The notes: a model not told the origin generated them from the sequence alone. A stretch of 64,000 nt of DNA from Bordetella avium (GCF_034424645.1 NZ_CP139969.1:2790001-2854000), one strand, 5' to 3'; shown: positions 16,267 through 25,268, counted from the first letter of the stretch. Translations and numbers: made by a program.

Positions 16267-16286
16267 CATATCGTCTACCGATATGG
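16267..16286 (-). promoter_or_regulatory. Palindromic operator candidate upstream of the ureohydrolase cluster
   Basis: CATATCG (16267-16273), 5-nt spacer TCTAC, then CGATATG (16279-16285): perfect 7-bp arms, extended by one G on the right. The 17-bp core in the form CCATATCG-N-T-N3-CGAT recurs in front of the IclR gene at 17513-17529. It lies about 40 bp before the GTG start, where it would overlap the promoter. Binding by the neighbouring IclR protein is inferred. Confidence 0.6.
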
Positions 16287-16645
16287 TCATGTCATTATTG
16301 AGCGATGAGAAAACAAACGGAATTAGGGAATTCCCCGGCGGAAAGCAGGCAAGGACAGCGGAAAGGCGATGCGACCGAGCGGCGCGGAACACGATAGCGG
16401 CAAGCAGGTTTGCGGCGACCGGCGACATGCGCGAGCGCCTCGAACAGCAGCAGGCCTACACCGTGGATTGTTGTGAAGATGGCGGCCAATGGCGGGCAGG
16501 CCTGCCGATCGGCGCCAAGGGCGCATACGTTGCGTGCGCAGCTATTTTTAGCAGGCGCCAGCGCGCCGCTCTACGGCCACTGCCCTGACTGCTAAGCCTG
16601 AGTGGGCTGACATCCGCGGCCCCGCCTGCGGCCTGGCTTAAGCGC
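16287..16645. other. Intergenic region between ureohydrolase cluster and IclR gene
   Basis: About 360 bp. A plus-strand frame from ATG 16427 to 16588 encodes 53 residues (MRERLEQQQAYTVDCCEDGG at the start) but has no ribosome binding site that I can see and no recognised family; it may be a chance frame or a gene remnant. The rest probably carries the cluster promoter on the minus strand. Confidence 0.35.
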
Positions 16646-17464
16646 CTAGACCGGCGCTTCCATCATGTAAAAGGGCTGGGTCAGGCCGATGGTGCGCGAC
16701 GCACTGATGGCATGCGCGGTCTCGACCACTTGCGGGCCGAAAACCGCCTGCGCCTCTTCGAAAGACCAACGGCTGGCTGGCACGGAAACATTGATCGCCC
16801 CCACCGGCGTACCCATCGGATCGAGGATCGGGGCGCTGACGGTGATGTCGCCCGGATAGAACTCGCTATTCGAACGCGCATAGCCATGCTGGCGGGCATA
16901 GGCCACCTCAGCCATCAGGGCGTCCAGGTCGGTGATGCTGTTGGCGGTATGGGCGCGGCGTTCGCAGGCCGCCATGAGCGCACGGGCACGATCCTCGTCC
17001 AGACGGGACAGCACCGCCCGGCCGGCGGCCGTGCAGTAAATCGGCAAGCGCTTGCCAACCGGCATGTGAACAAACATCTGCTTGTGCGTGGCAAAGCGCG
17101 CCACGTACACCATATCCAGACCATCGGGCTCAGCCAGGCTGCAGGTTTCTTCGCTGCTGCGATTAAGCAGATGCAGAAAAGGATTGCCGCCCAACACCAG
17201 GGCGCTGGTTTGCGCATAGCGCATGCCCAGCTCCAGCGAACGCGGCGACAGCGAGAATTTCTTGGTTTGCGGATGCTTGCGCAAATAGCCCAAAACCCAG
17301 AGCGTATGAGCAAAGCGCTGTACGGCGCTTTTAGACAGGCCCGTGGCCTCGGCCAACTCAGGCAGGGTTAATGCAGGACGGCCCTCACTGAAAGCAGATA
17401 GCAGCGAGATGCCTCGCGCCAGCGCGGCGACGTAAAGAGGAGAATCCTCAGCAGATGCGGACAT
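16646..17464 (-). CDS. IclR-family transcriptional regulator
   Basis: 272 residues with the IclR layout: N-terminal winged HTH (about 12-75; LPELAEATGLSKSAVQRFA is the HTH) and the C-terminal GAF-like effector domain (about 90-265; LPIYCTAAGRAVLSRLDEDRA and GAINVSVPASRW are typical motifs). It is transcribed in the same direction as the ureohydrolase-ABC-ThDP cluster, about 420 bp before it, and a matching palindrome lies in front of each. Inference: local, autoregulated regulator of the cluster. The effector is probably the imported substrate or a breakdown product. Confidence 0.88.
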   Translation of the reverse strand: MSASAEDSPLYVAALARGISLLSAFSEGRPALTLPELAEATGLSKSAVQRFAHTLWVLGYLRKHPQTKKFSLSPRSLELGMRYAQTSALVLGGNPFLHLLNRSSEETCSLAEPDGLDMVYVARFATHKQMFVHMPVGKRLPIYCTAAGRAVLSRLDEDRARALMAACERRAHTANSITDLDALMAEVAYARQHGYARSNSEFYPGDITVSAPILDPMGTPVGAINVSVPASRWSFEEAQAVFGPQVVETAHAISASRTIGLTQPFYMMEAPV

Positions 17465-17512
17465 AAGGGCACTCAGATCAGGGTGCGCATAGCGTACCGC
17501 AATCCGAACTAT

Positions 17513-17529
17513 CCATATCGCTCACCGAT
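17513..17529 (-). promoter_or_regulatory. Second copy of the operator-like motif, upstream of the IclR gene
   Basis: CATATCG (17514-17520), spacer CTCAC, then CGATGCA: the left arm and the first four bases of the right arm match the palindrome at 16267-16285. It lies about 50 bp upstream of the IclR start, fitting autoregulation. Confidence 0.5.
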
Positions 17530-17591
17530 GCAAATTATTTCGCACAGAGGGACCAGGCCGCTATCTTGCACGCAGCGGCACGCACGGCGGA

Positions 17592-18617
17592 TTACGGTGT
17601 TTTGCCTTCGGCCAGGCCCGAGGTATCGAGGCTGAAGGCAGCGGCTGCGCGGCCGATACGATCGTTGACGGCATCCCAGGCCGCGTCGGTTGGCGGGGCT
17701 TCGACCCAGATACGTTCGTAGCCCTGCGCATCCAGCTCACGCAAGGTGGCGTACAGCGCCTGGGCGTAACGCGCCGGATCTGCCGGCACCCGATGCCAGA
17801 TCAGCCCGTCGCCTTCCTGCGGCGGCCAGCTATAGGCCACCAGCGCAATGCGGCCATGGATTTTGCCAAGCGGACGAGAGGCCCTGTCCACCAGTTCCAG
17901 CGGGGTGCGGGGCGCATAATGCGCCTTTAAGGTGCCCGAAGCGCGCGGCGCGGCTGCATCAGGACGGCGCACCGCCACGCCAAGCACCTGGGCGATTTGT
18001 TCGGCGCTGATGTGCCCCGGGCGCAGCAGCACCGGCCCCATGCCCTGATCCAGGCGGGAAAGATCGAGAATCGTGGATTCGATACCCACCTCGGATGCGC
18101 CGCCGTCGAGCACCGGCATGCCGGCCGCCACTTCACGCGGAAATTCACTGCGGACATGAGCGGCCAGTGTGGGGGAAACATGGCCAAAGGTATTGGCGGA
18201 CGGCGCAGCTACGCCGCCCTGCCCGCCCGGCTTTTGCGCGGCGAAGGCCGCCAGCAAGGCCTGCGCGACGGGGTGAGAAGGACAGCGGATGCCAATGCTG
18301 TCCTGCCCGCCGCTGACGGCCTCGCCCACACCAGGGCGGCGCTTGAGAATCAGCGTCAAGGGACCGGGCCAGAAAGCCTCGATCAGTTTGCTGGCTTCGG
18401 GCGGCACTTCGCTGGCCCAATAACCGGGATCGCCCTGCGGAGCGATATGCACGATGACAGGATGATTGGCCGGCCGGCCTTTAGCGGCATAAATGCCGGC
18501 TACGGCCTGAGCGTTCTCAGCGTCAGCGCCCAAGCCGTAAACCGTTTCCGTAGGAAAGGCGACGAGACCGCCTTCGAGCAGCCGCCGCGCGGCAGCCTGG
18601 ATTTGCGCATCACTCAT
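17592..18617 (-). CDS. sua5: L-threonylcarbamoyladenylate synthase (Sua5/TsaC type)
   Basis: Makes threonylcarbamoyl-AMP from Thr, bicarbonate and ATP, the first step of tRNA t6A37 modification. 341 residues: an N-terminal YrdC-like domain (GGLVAFPTETVYGLGADA; KGRPANHPVIVHI; APSANTFGHVSPT) and the C-terminal Sua5 domain after a linker, so this is the long form rather than the short TsaC. The ATG at 18617 is preferred to the upstream open frame because the family N-terminus begins there. It overlaps the purK 3' end by 8 bp, which suggests translational coupling. The gene is cytoplasmic and housekeeping. Confidence 0.9.
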   Translation of the reverse strand: MSDAQIQAAARRLLEGGLVAFPTETVYGLGADAENAQAVAGIYAAKGRPANHPVIVHIAPQGDPGYWASEVPPEASKLIEAFWPGPLTLILKRRPGVGEAVSGGQDSIGIRCPSHPVAQALLAAFAAQKPGGQGGVAAPSANTFGHVSPTLAAHVRSEFPREVAAGMPVLDGGASEVGIESTILDLSRLDQGMGPVLLRPGHISAEQIAQVLGVAVRRPDAAAPRASGTLKAHYAPRTPLELVDRASRPLGKIHGRIALVAYSWPPQEGDGLIWHRVPADPARYAQALYATLRELDAQGYERIWVEAPPTDAAWDAVNDRIGRAAAAFSLDTSGLAEGKTP

Positions 18618-19788
18618 GATCGGGATCGGGCAGACCCAGCGCCTGCGCCACGCGGGCGGCGCCGCGCCGCGCCTCATCCAGGGTGGCGCCAACGATATTC
18701 ACATGACCCATCTTGCGGCCATGCCGCGCGTCGCGCTTGCCGTAAAGATGCAACTTGGCCGCGTCCACCGACAGCGCCGCACTCCAGTCGGGCTCGCGCT
18801 GGGTTTCGCCCTCGAACCAAAGGTCGCCCAGCAGATTGAGCATGACGACCGGCGCCATGAGATCCGCACTGCCCAAGGGCAGGCCGGCCATGACCCGCGC
18901 CTGCTGCTCAAACTGGCTGGTGACACAGGCATCCATGCTGTAGTGACCGCTGTTATGCGGGCGCGGCGCGATCTCATTGACCACCAAACTGCCATCTCGC
19001 AGCACGAAAAACTCTACGCACAGCACGCCGTGATAGTCCAGGCCGCGAGCAATGGCCTGGGCCGCCGCGCGCGCCTGCGCTTGCAGGGCCGAACCCTCAT
19101 CCTGGCCCACCGTCGAAACGGCCAGAATGCCATCGCGATGCACATTGCGGGCAATGGGAAAAACCACGCTGGCGCCATCGACGGCCCGCGCGATCACCAC
19201 AGAAATTTCATGGTCCAGCGGCAGCAAAGCCTCCAGCACACAAGGCACGCCGCCGAACTCGGTAAAAGCCGCCAGGGCCTCTTGGCGATTGGCGACGCGG
19301 GCCTGCCCCTTGCCGTCATAACCCAGGCGCGCCACCTTGAGAATGCCAGGGAACAGCGTGTCGGGCGCCGCAACCAGGTCCGCCTCGGCGCCCACGGCGG
19401 CATGGGGAGCGACCGGAATCCCCTGCGCCGCGATAAAGCGCTTTTCGGCAATGCGGTCCTGCACCACGGCGACCGCGTCGCCAGAGGGTGTGACGCGGCA
19501 TTGCGCAGCCAGCGCACGCAGGCTGTCGGCCGGCACGTTCTCGAACTCCGTCGTCACCGCCGCGCAGCGCTGCGCCAGCGCCTGAAGTCCTTGCGGATCA
19601 TCGTAGGCGGCACGAATGTGCAGGTCGGCTACCATGCCGGCCGGGCACTCCTCGGCCGGGTCCAGCACCGCCACGCGGTAGCCCAGGCTTTGCGCGGCAT
19701 GGCAAAACATGCGGCCCAATTGGCCTCCGCCCAGCAGGCCCAGCCAGGCGCCGGGAGCGACAAAGAGTTCGGATCGAGATTGCGACAT
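18610..19788 (-). CDS. purK: N5-carboxyaminoimidazole ribonucleotide synthase
   Basis: ATP-grasp enzyme that converts AIR, ATP and bicarbonate to N5-CAIR in purine biosynthesis. 392 residues, slightly longer than the E. coli enzyme. The pre-ATP-grasp motif LGLLGGGQLGRMF is near residue 18, with VLDPAEECPAGMVAD after it. The ATP-grasp core has LGYDGKGQARV and VNEIAPRPHNSGHYSMDAC. It lies 96 bp downstream of purE, with a terminator-like hairpin in the gap, and overlaps sua5 downstream. Confidence 0.95.
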   Translation of the reverse strand: MSQSRSELFVAPGAWLGLLGGGQLGRMFCHAAQSLGYRVAVLDPAEECPAGMVADLHIRAAYDDPQGLQALAQRCAAVTTEFENVPADSLRALAAQCRVTPSGDAVAVVQDRIAEKRFIAAQGIPVAPHAAVGAEADLVAAPDTLFPGILKVARLGYDGKGQARVANRQEALAAFTEFGGVPCVLEALLPLDHEISVVIARAVDGASVVFPIARNVHRDGILAVSTVGQDEGSALQAQARAAAQAIARGLDYHGVLCVEFFVLRDGSLVVNEIAPRPHNSGHYSMDACVTSQFEQQARVMAGLPLGSADLMAPVVMLNLLGDLWFEGETQREPDWSAALSVDAAKLHLYGKRDARHGRKMGHVNIVGATLDEARRGAARVAQALGLPDPDHE

Positions 19789-19841
19789 GGTCAGGCCCGC
19801 CAGGGGCGGGAAAAACTGGGCGCTATGAAAGCGCCACGATC

Positions 19842-19878
19842 AAAAAAAGCCGGCAAGGCCGCAAAAGCGCAGGCCGGC
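19842..19878 (-). terminator. Terminator/attenuator between purE and purK
   Basis: On the minus strand GCCGGC (19878-19873) pairs with GCCGGC (19854-19849), with inner pairing CGC/GCG around TTTT, followed directly by TTTTTTTG. It resembles an intrinsic terminator inside the purE-purK transcript, so it may set a lower purK level. Confidence 0.6.
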
Positions 19879-19884
19879 GCGTCA

Positions 19885-20406
19885 TCAGACAGGCAAGGTC
19901 ATATTGCGCGCGGCCTCGGTCTGGCTGGCGCGAAAGGCAAGCAATTTGGCATGCAGCGCATCATCGGTCGTCGCGAGCGTGGCGATGGCGTGCAGCGCCG
20001 CATTGGCTGCGCCTGCCTCGCCAATGGCGAAAGTGGCCACCGGCACGCCCTTGGGCATTTGCACGATGGACAGCAGCGAATCCTCACCGCGCAGATACTT
20101 GGACGGCACGGGCACGCCGAACACCGGCACCTCCGTCAAGGCGGCCATCATGCCCGGCAAATGGGCGGCGCCGCCTGCGCCGGCAATAATGGCGCGCAGG
20201 CCGCGCTGACGGGCTACGGCGCCGTATTCGGCCATATCCTGAGGCATGCGGTGCGCGGAAATCACACGGGCCTCGAAGGGCACGCCGAAGGATTCCAGCA
20301 TCGCCACCGCGTTCTTCATGACCTCCCAGTCGCTGGAAGAACCCATGATGACGCCCACCAGAGGGCTGAGGGAGGAAGAAGAAACTGCCGAGTGTTGTGT
20401 GGTCAT
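19885..20406 (-). CDS. purE: N5-carboxyaminoimidazole ribonucleotide mutase
   Basis: Class I PurE; moves the carboxyl group of N5-CAIR to give CAIR. 173 residues from ATG 20406. The phosphate-binding signature [14 protein letters not shown] is at about residue 17, followed by ISAHRMP with the catalytic His and [11 protein letters not shown]. The frame extends upstream of 20406, but the added residues have no family match. It lies between purC and purK in the standard fba-purC-purE-purK order. Confidence 0.95.
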   Translation of the reverse strand: MTTQHSAVSSSSLSPLVGVIMGSSSDWEVMKNAVAMLESFGVPFEARVISAHRMPQDMAEYGAVARQRGLRAIIAGAGGAAHLPGMMAALTEVPVFGVPVPSKYLRGEDSLLSIVQMPKGVPVATFAIGEAGAANAALHAIATLATTDDALHAKLLAFRASQTEAARNMTLPV

Positions 20407-20538
20407 GACCAAAAGCGCGCCGCCTGGGCAAGGATGGATAGCAACCAGGCCGGGCAATGCCCGGCCGCTAAGCCCTTTATTTTACCCGGCCCGGCGCGGC
20501 CTGCCGGGGGAAAACGCCCTAGCCGCTGTTTTCCAGGC

Positions 20539-20565
20539 GGAGACGGTTCTCCGGGAACCGTCTCC
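20539..20565. terminator. Strong stem-loop between purC and purE
   Basis: GGAGACGGTTC (20539-20549) and GAACCGTCTCC (20555-20565) form a perfect 11-bp stem with a 5-nt loop. No clear T-run follows on the minus strand, so it may stabilise or process the mRNA rather than terminate it. Confidence 0.45.
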
Positions 20566-20574
20566 GTCCCGAGA

Positions 20575-21456
20575 TCAGGCAGTCAGACGATCCAGCGCTT
20601 CGCGGTACTTGGCCGCAGTCTTTTCGAGCACGTCGGCAGGCAGGCGCGGAGCGGGAGGCGTCTTGTCCCAGGTTTGCGTTTCGAGCCAATCACGCACGAA
20701 CTGCTTGTCGAAAGACGGCGGGCTGATGCCTTCGCGATAGCCGTCGGCCGGCCAGAAGCGCGAGGAGTCCGGCGTCAGGACTTCGTCCATCAGGTGCAGC
20801 GTGCCCTGATCGTCCAGACCGAATTCGAACTTGGTATCGGCAATCATGATGCCCTTGGTCGCGGCGAATTGCGCAGCCTCGCTGTACAGACGCAGCGTGA
20901 CGTCGCGGATGCGCTCGGCCATTTCCTGGCCGACTTCCTTGACCACGTGCGCGAAGTCGACGTTTTCGTCGTGCATGCCGAACTCGGCCTTGGCGGCGGG
21001 CGTGAAAATGGCTTCGGGCAGCTTGCTGGCCTGATTCAGGCCGGCGGGCAGCTTGATGCCGCAAACCGCACCCGTTGCCTGATAGTCTTTCCAGCCCGAA
21101 CCGATCAGGTAGCCGCGCGCGACGGCTTCGACCAGAATGGGCTTGAGACGCTTGACCACGACCGCGCGCCCCTTGACCTGCTCGACCTCGTCGGGCGCTA
21201 CGACGTCTTCAGGCGCAATACCGGTCGAGTGGTTGGGCAGAATGTGGGCCAGCTTCTTGAGCCAGAACTCGGTCAGCTCGGTCAGCACCTGGCCTTTGCC
21301 CGGAATCGGGTCATCGAGAATGACGTCGAAAGCGGAGATGCGGTCGGTCACCACGATCAGCAACTTGTCGTCGCCGACCGCGTACATATCACGCACCTTG
21401 CCCCGCCCCAGAAGAGGCAGGGACTTGATGCTGGATTCATGCAAAGCGGAAGTCAC
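20575..21456 (-). CDS. purC: Phosphoribosylaminoimidazole-succinocarboxamide synthase
   Basis: Joins Asp to CAIR to make SAICAR, the step after PurE. 293 residues, the longer form common in proteobacteria outside the enterics. Signature motifs include [19 protein letters not shown] near the start, [19 protein letters not shown] and, in the C-terminal half, [20 protein letters not shown]. It is 133 bp downstream of fba and probably in the same transcript. Confidence 0.95.
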   Translation of the reverse strand: MTSALHESSIKSLPLLGRGKVRDMYAVGDDKLLIVVTDRISAFDVILDDPIPGKGQVLTELTEFWLKKLAHILPNHSTGIAPEDVVAPDEVEQVKGRAVVVKRLKPILVEAVARGYLIGSGWKDYQATGAVCGIKLPAGLNQASKLPEAIFTPAAKAEFGMHDENVDFAHVVKEVGQEMAERIRDVTLRLYSEAAQFAATKGIMIADTKFEFGLDDQGTLHLMDEVLTPDSSRFWPADGYREGISPPSFDKQFVRDWLETQTWDKTPPAPRLPADVLEKTAAKYREALDRLTA

Positions 21457-21589
21457 GGAATGGGCCTATGGCAGTAAAGATCCCGTCGGCGGCTGACGGG
21501 AGGAGACGGCGGAGCCGGCCAGCAGGGCGATGACTGCCCCGCCGCGCACCGCCGTTTGCGCATTAGCGCAGAAAACAGCGGCGATGCGC

Positions 21590-22654
21590 TTATTGCACAA
21601 GCTGAGCCAGCTTGCCGGCAGCGTACTGCTGGGCAATTTCGGCCAGCGGAATCGGTTTGATCTTGCTGCCGTTGCCGGCTGCGCCGAACTCGGTGTAACG
21701 CGCCACGCAGATCGCCTTGGCGGCGGCGCGGGCGGGCTTGAGGTATTCACGCGGGTCAAACTTGCCCGGATTTTCGGCAAAGAAACGACGCACGGCGCCC
21801 GTCATGGCCAGACGGATATCGGTGTCGATGTTGATCTTGCGCACGCCATATTTGATGGCCTCCTGGATTTCCTCGACGGGCACGCCATAGGTTTCCTTCA
21901 TGTCGCCGCCGAATTCGCGGATCTCGGCCAAGAGTTCCTGGGGCACGCTGGAGCTGCCGTGCATCACCAAGTGGGTATTGGGCAGGCGGGCGTGGATTTC
22001 CTTGATGCGCTTGATCGAGAGGATGTCGCCGGTGGGCTTACGCGTGAACTTGTAGGCGCCGTGGCTGGTGCCGATGGCGATGGCCAGTGCGTCGAGCTGG
22101 GTACGGCGCACAAAGTCGGCGGCCTGCTCGGGATCGGTCAGCAATTGTTCCAGCGTGAGCTTGCCGTCGGCGCCGTGACCATCTTCCTTATCGCCTTCCA
22201 TGGTTTCCAGCGAGCCCAGGCAGCCCAGTTCGCCTTCCACCGTCACGCCCAGTTTGTGGGCCATGTCGACCACCTTGCGGGTCACTTCGACGTTGTATTC
22301 GTAGTCAGCGATGGTTTTGCCGTCTTCCTTCAGGGAGCCGTCCATCATGACGCTGGAAAAACCCAGATTGATGGCGCCTTGACAGACCGCCGGGGACTGC
22401 CCGTGATCCTGGTGCATGACGACCGGAATATGCGGATACGACTCGACAGCAGCCTGGATCAGGTACTTCAGAAAGCCTTCGCCCGCATATTTGCGCGCGC
22501 CGGCCGAGGCCTGCATGATGACCGGGCTGTCGGTCTCCGCAGCGGCTTCCATAATGGCCTGGACCTGCTCCAGATTGTTGACATTGAAGGCGGGGATGCC
22601 ATAACCGTGCTCGGCGGCATGGTCGAGCAACTGGCGCATGGAAACGAGGGCCAT
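21590..22654 (-). CDS. fba: Fructose-1,6-bisphosphate aldolase, class II
   Basis: Zn-dependent aldolase of glycolysis and gluconeogenesis. 354 residues, Calvin-cycle subtype ([20 protein letters not shown] start). Visible motifs: MHQDHGQSP with metal-ligand His residues, [32 protein letters not shown] and [17 protein letters not shown]. It leads the leftward fba-purC-purE-purK-sua5 series. AGGAGT precedes the ATG at 22654. Confidence 0.95.
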   Translation of the reverse strand: MALVSMRQLLDHAAEHGYGIPAFNVNNLEQVQAIMEAAAETDSPVIMQASAGARKYAGEGFLKYLIQAAVESYPHIPVVMHQDHGQSPAVCQGAINLGFSSVMMDGSLKEDGKTIADYEYNVEVTRKVVDMAHKLGVTVEGELGCLGSLETMEGDKEDGHGADGKLTLEQLLTDPEQAADFVRRTQLDALAIAIGTSHGAYKFTRKPTGDILSIKRIKEIHARLPNTHLVMHGSSSVPQELLAEIREFGGDMKETYGVPVEEIQEAIKYGVRKINIDTDIRLAMTGAVRRFFAENPGKFDPREYLKPARAAAKAICVARYTEFGAAGNGSKIKPIPLAEIAQQYAAGKLAQLVQ

Positions 22655-22800
22655 AACAAGGACTCCTGAATTCTCGTATTGATGGATGATGAAATCCGGC
22701 TTAATCGCATGATTTTAGCCGTCTTTCATCCCGCGTCTTATGGGATGGCCTCAGGGCGTAACATCTTCACGCGCTTTACCTCCCCCGCGATCCGTCCCCG

Positions 22801-22866
22801 AGCTGACAACTAGCTGTCAGCTTTGGAGAACCATCATTCGGTCCTACGTTCCGTCCATCTGACGGA
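22801..22866 (+). promoter_or_regulatory. Two inverted repeats upstream of the symporter gene
   Basis: AGCTGACA (22801-22808) and TGTCAGCT (22815-22822) are perfect 8-bp arms around 6 nt. TCCGTC (22850-22855) and GACGGA (22861-22866) are perfect 6-bp arms around 5 nt, ending 29 bp before the ATG. Neither is followed by a T-run, so operators or mRNA leader hairpins are more likely than terminators. The region is also upstream of fba on the other strand. Confidence 0.4.
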
Positions 22867-22895
22867 CATCACCGCGGACTTCATCTGTACTTTCC

Positions 22896-24173
22896 ATGAA
22901 TACTAAAAAGCTGACACGCTATATCGGCATCTCCATGGTGCTCGGTATTGCGGTGGGTTATCTCTGCAACCGCTATGCGCAGGATGCGCAACATGCTAAG
23001 GAACTGGCCTCCTACTTCAGCATGGTGACCGACATCTTCCTGCGCCTGATCAAGATGATCATCGCGCCGCTGGTGTTCGCCACCCTGGTCTCAGGCCTGG
23101 CCAGTATGACTGACGGGGCTGCGGTCGGCCGCATCGGTTTGCGCGCCATGCTGTGGTTTATCGTCGCCTCGGCCACCTCCCTGCTGCTGGGCCTCTTGCT
23201 GGTCAATCTGTTCCAGCCCGGCGCCCAACTGGGCCTGGCCTTGCCCGACGCCAGCGCCACCACCAGCCTGAAAACCGGCGACTTCACGCTCAAGGCTTTC
23301 ATTACCCATGTCTTCCCGCGCAGCATCATGGAAGCCATGGCCAACAATGAAATCCTTCAGATTCTGGTGTTCTCGCTGTTTTTCGGCGCAGCGCTTGCCT
23401 TTGTGCGGCGCAGCGGCCACACCACCATCGTTTCGGCCATTGATGAACTGGCCAAGGTGATGTTCCGCGTGACCGACTACGTCATGCGATTCGCGCCGCT
23501 GGGCGTGTTTGCCGCCATGGCGGCCGCCGTCACGACGGAAGGGCTGGGCGTGCTGGTGAGTTATGGCAAGCTGATTGGCGAGTTCTATCTCGGCCTGGCC
23601 CTGCTGTGGGCGCTGCTGTTCGGCGTGGGCTATCTCTTTTTGCGTCGTGATGTGGGCCGCCTCGGCGGGCTGATCAAAGAGCCCATCCTGCTGGCCTTCT
23701 CGACAGCCAGCAGCGAATCGGCCTACCCCAAGACCATCGAGGCGCTGACGCGCTTCGGTGTATCGCCGCGCATTTCCGGCTTCGTGCTGCCGCTAGGCTA
23801 TTCCTTCAACCTGGATGGCTCCATGATGTATCAGTCCTTCGCGGTGCTTTTCATCGCGCAGGCCTATGGCATCGACATGAGCTTCACGCAGCAACTCATG
23901 CTCTTGCTCGTGCTCATGGTGACCAGCAAGGGCATGGCAGGCGTGGCGCGCGCCTCGCTGGTCGTGGTGGCCGCAACCCTGCCGATGTTCAATCTGCCAG
24001 AGGCCGGTCTGCTGCTCATCATCGGCATCGATCAGTTCTTCGATATGGGCCGTACCGCCACCAACGTGGTCGGCAACAGCCTGGCTACGGCCGTCATCGC
24101 CAAGATGGAAGGCGACCGCGCCAGCGACGACGAAATCGCGTCGGCCAGCGCCGAAGACGAGGCCCAGGCTTAA
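22896..24173 (+). CDS. Dicarboxylate/amino-acid:cation symporter (DAACS family)
   Basis: 425-residue secondary transporter of the GltP/DctA family in the inner membrane, with about eight transmembrane segments and re-entrant hairpins. Key sites: FLRLIKMIIAPLVFATLVSG near residue 45, the Ser-rich hairpin STASSESAYPKT (near 270; most relatives have SSSSEAxLP), PLGYSFNLDGSMMYQSF (near 305) and the cation-site TM with DQFFDMGRTATNVVGNSLA (near 370). Substrate is a C4-dicarboxylate, glutamate or aspartate; the sequence does not decide. It is monocistronic, with its own upstream inverted repeats. Confidence 0.88.
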   Translation: MNTKKLTRYIGISMVLGIAVGYLCNRYAQDAQHAKELASYFSMVTDIFLRLIKMIIAPLVFATLVSGLASMTDGAAVGRIGLRAMLWFIVASATSLLLGLLLVNLFQPGAQLGLALPDASATTSLKTGDFTLKAFITHVFPRSIMEAMANNEILQILVFSLFFGAALAFVRRSGHTTIVSAIDELAKVMFRVTDYVMRFAPLGVFAAMAAAVTTEGLGVLVSYGKLIGEFYLGLALLWALLFGVGYLFLRRDVGRLGGLIKEPILLAFSTASSESAYPKTIEALTRFGVSPRISGFVLPLGYSFNLDGSMMYQSFAVLFIAQAYGIDMSFTQQLMLLLVLMVTSKGMAGVARASLVVVAATLPMFNLPEAGLLLIIGIDQFFDMGRTATNVVGNSLATAVIAKMEGDRASDDEIASASAEDEAQA

Positions 24174-24215
24174 AGCAAGCGGGCGGGCTTGCCCGCCCTC
24201 GCCCCTCGGCCTACA

Positions 24216-24668
24216 TCAGCCCAGCGCCTGCTCTTCGGTATCCGGGATCAGGCGCTTGCCCAGGCTCAAGACATCGTCGGGCGCAAAGCCCATCGACGCA
24301 TAAAACTGCTGTACTGCGGCATTGTCACGGCGAATTTGCAGATTGACTTTGGGACAGCCGGCCGCCAATAGCCGCGCCTGCGCCGCCGCCATCAAGGCGC
24401 GGCCATAGCCGCGTTTCTGCCAGGCCGGATCAACCGCCAGATAGTTGATCCAACCGCGATGTCCGTCGTAGCCGGCCATCACACTGGCCACCACCCCTCC
24501 TTCGATCTCCCCCACCAAAAACCATTCCGACTGCACGGTCAGTTTGCGGGCGATATCTCTATAGGGACTATTCCAAGGCCGCGTCAGGCCGCAGACGCGC
24601 CAAAGCGCGACAACCTGCGCTTCATCGTGATGCGCATAGGGCCGGATTTTCAGGAATGCTGCGGTCAT
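24216..24668 (-). CDS. GNAT-family N-acetyltransferase (YpeA-like)
   Basis: 150 residues from ATG 24668, which has AAGGAG at good spacing. The longer upstream frame would add an unrelated basic tail. One GNAT fold is visible: acetyl-CoA-binding motif A in NYLAVDPAWQKRGYGRALM, then NLQIRRDNAAVQQFYASMGF (motif B). The closest family by pattern is YpeA of enterics, whose substrate is unknown. Convergent with the symporter gene. Confidence 0.85.
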   Translation of the reverse strand: MTAAFLKIRPYAHHDEAQVVALWRVCGLTRPWNSPYRDIARKLTVQSEWFLVGEIEGGVVASVMAGYDGHRGWINYLAVDPAWQKRGYGRALMAAAQARLLAAGCPKVNLQIRRDNAAVQQFYASMGFAPDDVLSLGKRLIPDTEEQALG

Positions 24669-24730
24669 GCTGTGACTCCTTCGGGTTGAAAATTTCTTGA
24701 ACCGAAGGTCAGATCTGTTCCGCGTGAAAA

Positions 24731-24760
24731 ACAAAAAGGCCACGATTACAGATCGTGGCC
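24731..24760 (-). terminator. Rho-independent terminator on the minus strand
   Basis: On the minus strand GGCCACGAT (24760-24752) pairs with ATCGTGGCC (24746-24738) around 5 nt, followed by TTTTTGTTTTT. It sits upstream of the GNAT gene and no protein gene on this strand feeds into it, so it may end a small RNA. Confidence 0.75.
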
Positions 24761-24860
24761 TTCGGTAGGGACGCGGCGCGCGCGCTGACCAGCCACTCAA
24801 CAACGTTGAGTGATTCGTCGGACAGCAATACGGGACGCGGCGGACATCGTATTCATGGGT
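24731..24860 (-). ncRNA. Candidate small RNA ending at the orphan terminator
   Basis: Upstream of the terminator, the minus strand has a second perfect stem, CACTCAAC / GTTGAGTG with a 3-nt loop (24814-24796), then a GC-rich linker and the terminator hairpin. This stem - linker - terminator - U-run arrangement is that of Hfq-type sRNAs. No Rfam family is recognised and the 5' end is a guess. It could also be a long leader for the GNAT gene with an attenuator. Confidence 0.3.
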
Positions 24861-25268
24861 CATAGACTACCTGCGCCCGGAGCGCCAGGCAAGTCATCTG
24901 TACGTCAACATCAAGCCTGTTGCACGCCTACTCGCGGATCAGCGCCCCCTGCCTGCGACGCCTCGCTCATGGACGGACTTTGAACGCGGCCTATTTTCCC
25001 GCCACGAGGCATTGCAGGCGCCTATTCGATGCCTGACGGAAATCTGAACAAAAACGCCTGAAACCCCTTTTTTTAAGGGGGTATCTGACACTGTCCTGAA
25101 CCGAAAAACAAGGCTGTGGTTTTGCCGCAATAGTACTTACGCCTAGTCGAACAAATTCCCTTGAACCTGAAAGCCCACTGACAGCCTGCCTCCCTAGTAT
25201 CGCGCTCTACACCGACGCTGAAACGGCGTGGGTGTTCGACAAATAATGAAAAAAGGAGGCCATCCATC
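24861..25268. other. Intergenic region upstream of tctBA
   Basis: About 400 bp without a supported gene. It contains a small hairpin CCCCTT (25064-25069) / AAGGGG (25075-25080) with a T-rich loop. The stretch 25110-25260 is AT-richer and probably holds the tctBA promoter; I cannot name a definite -35/-10 pair. Confidence 0.35.

Noticed and set aside
18616..21477. Plus-strand open frame of more than 950 codons across purK, purE and purC
   Set aside because: Antisense shadow of three well-supported purine genes; it even runs through their intergenic hairpins and has no recognisable domain.
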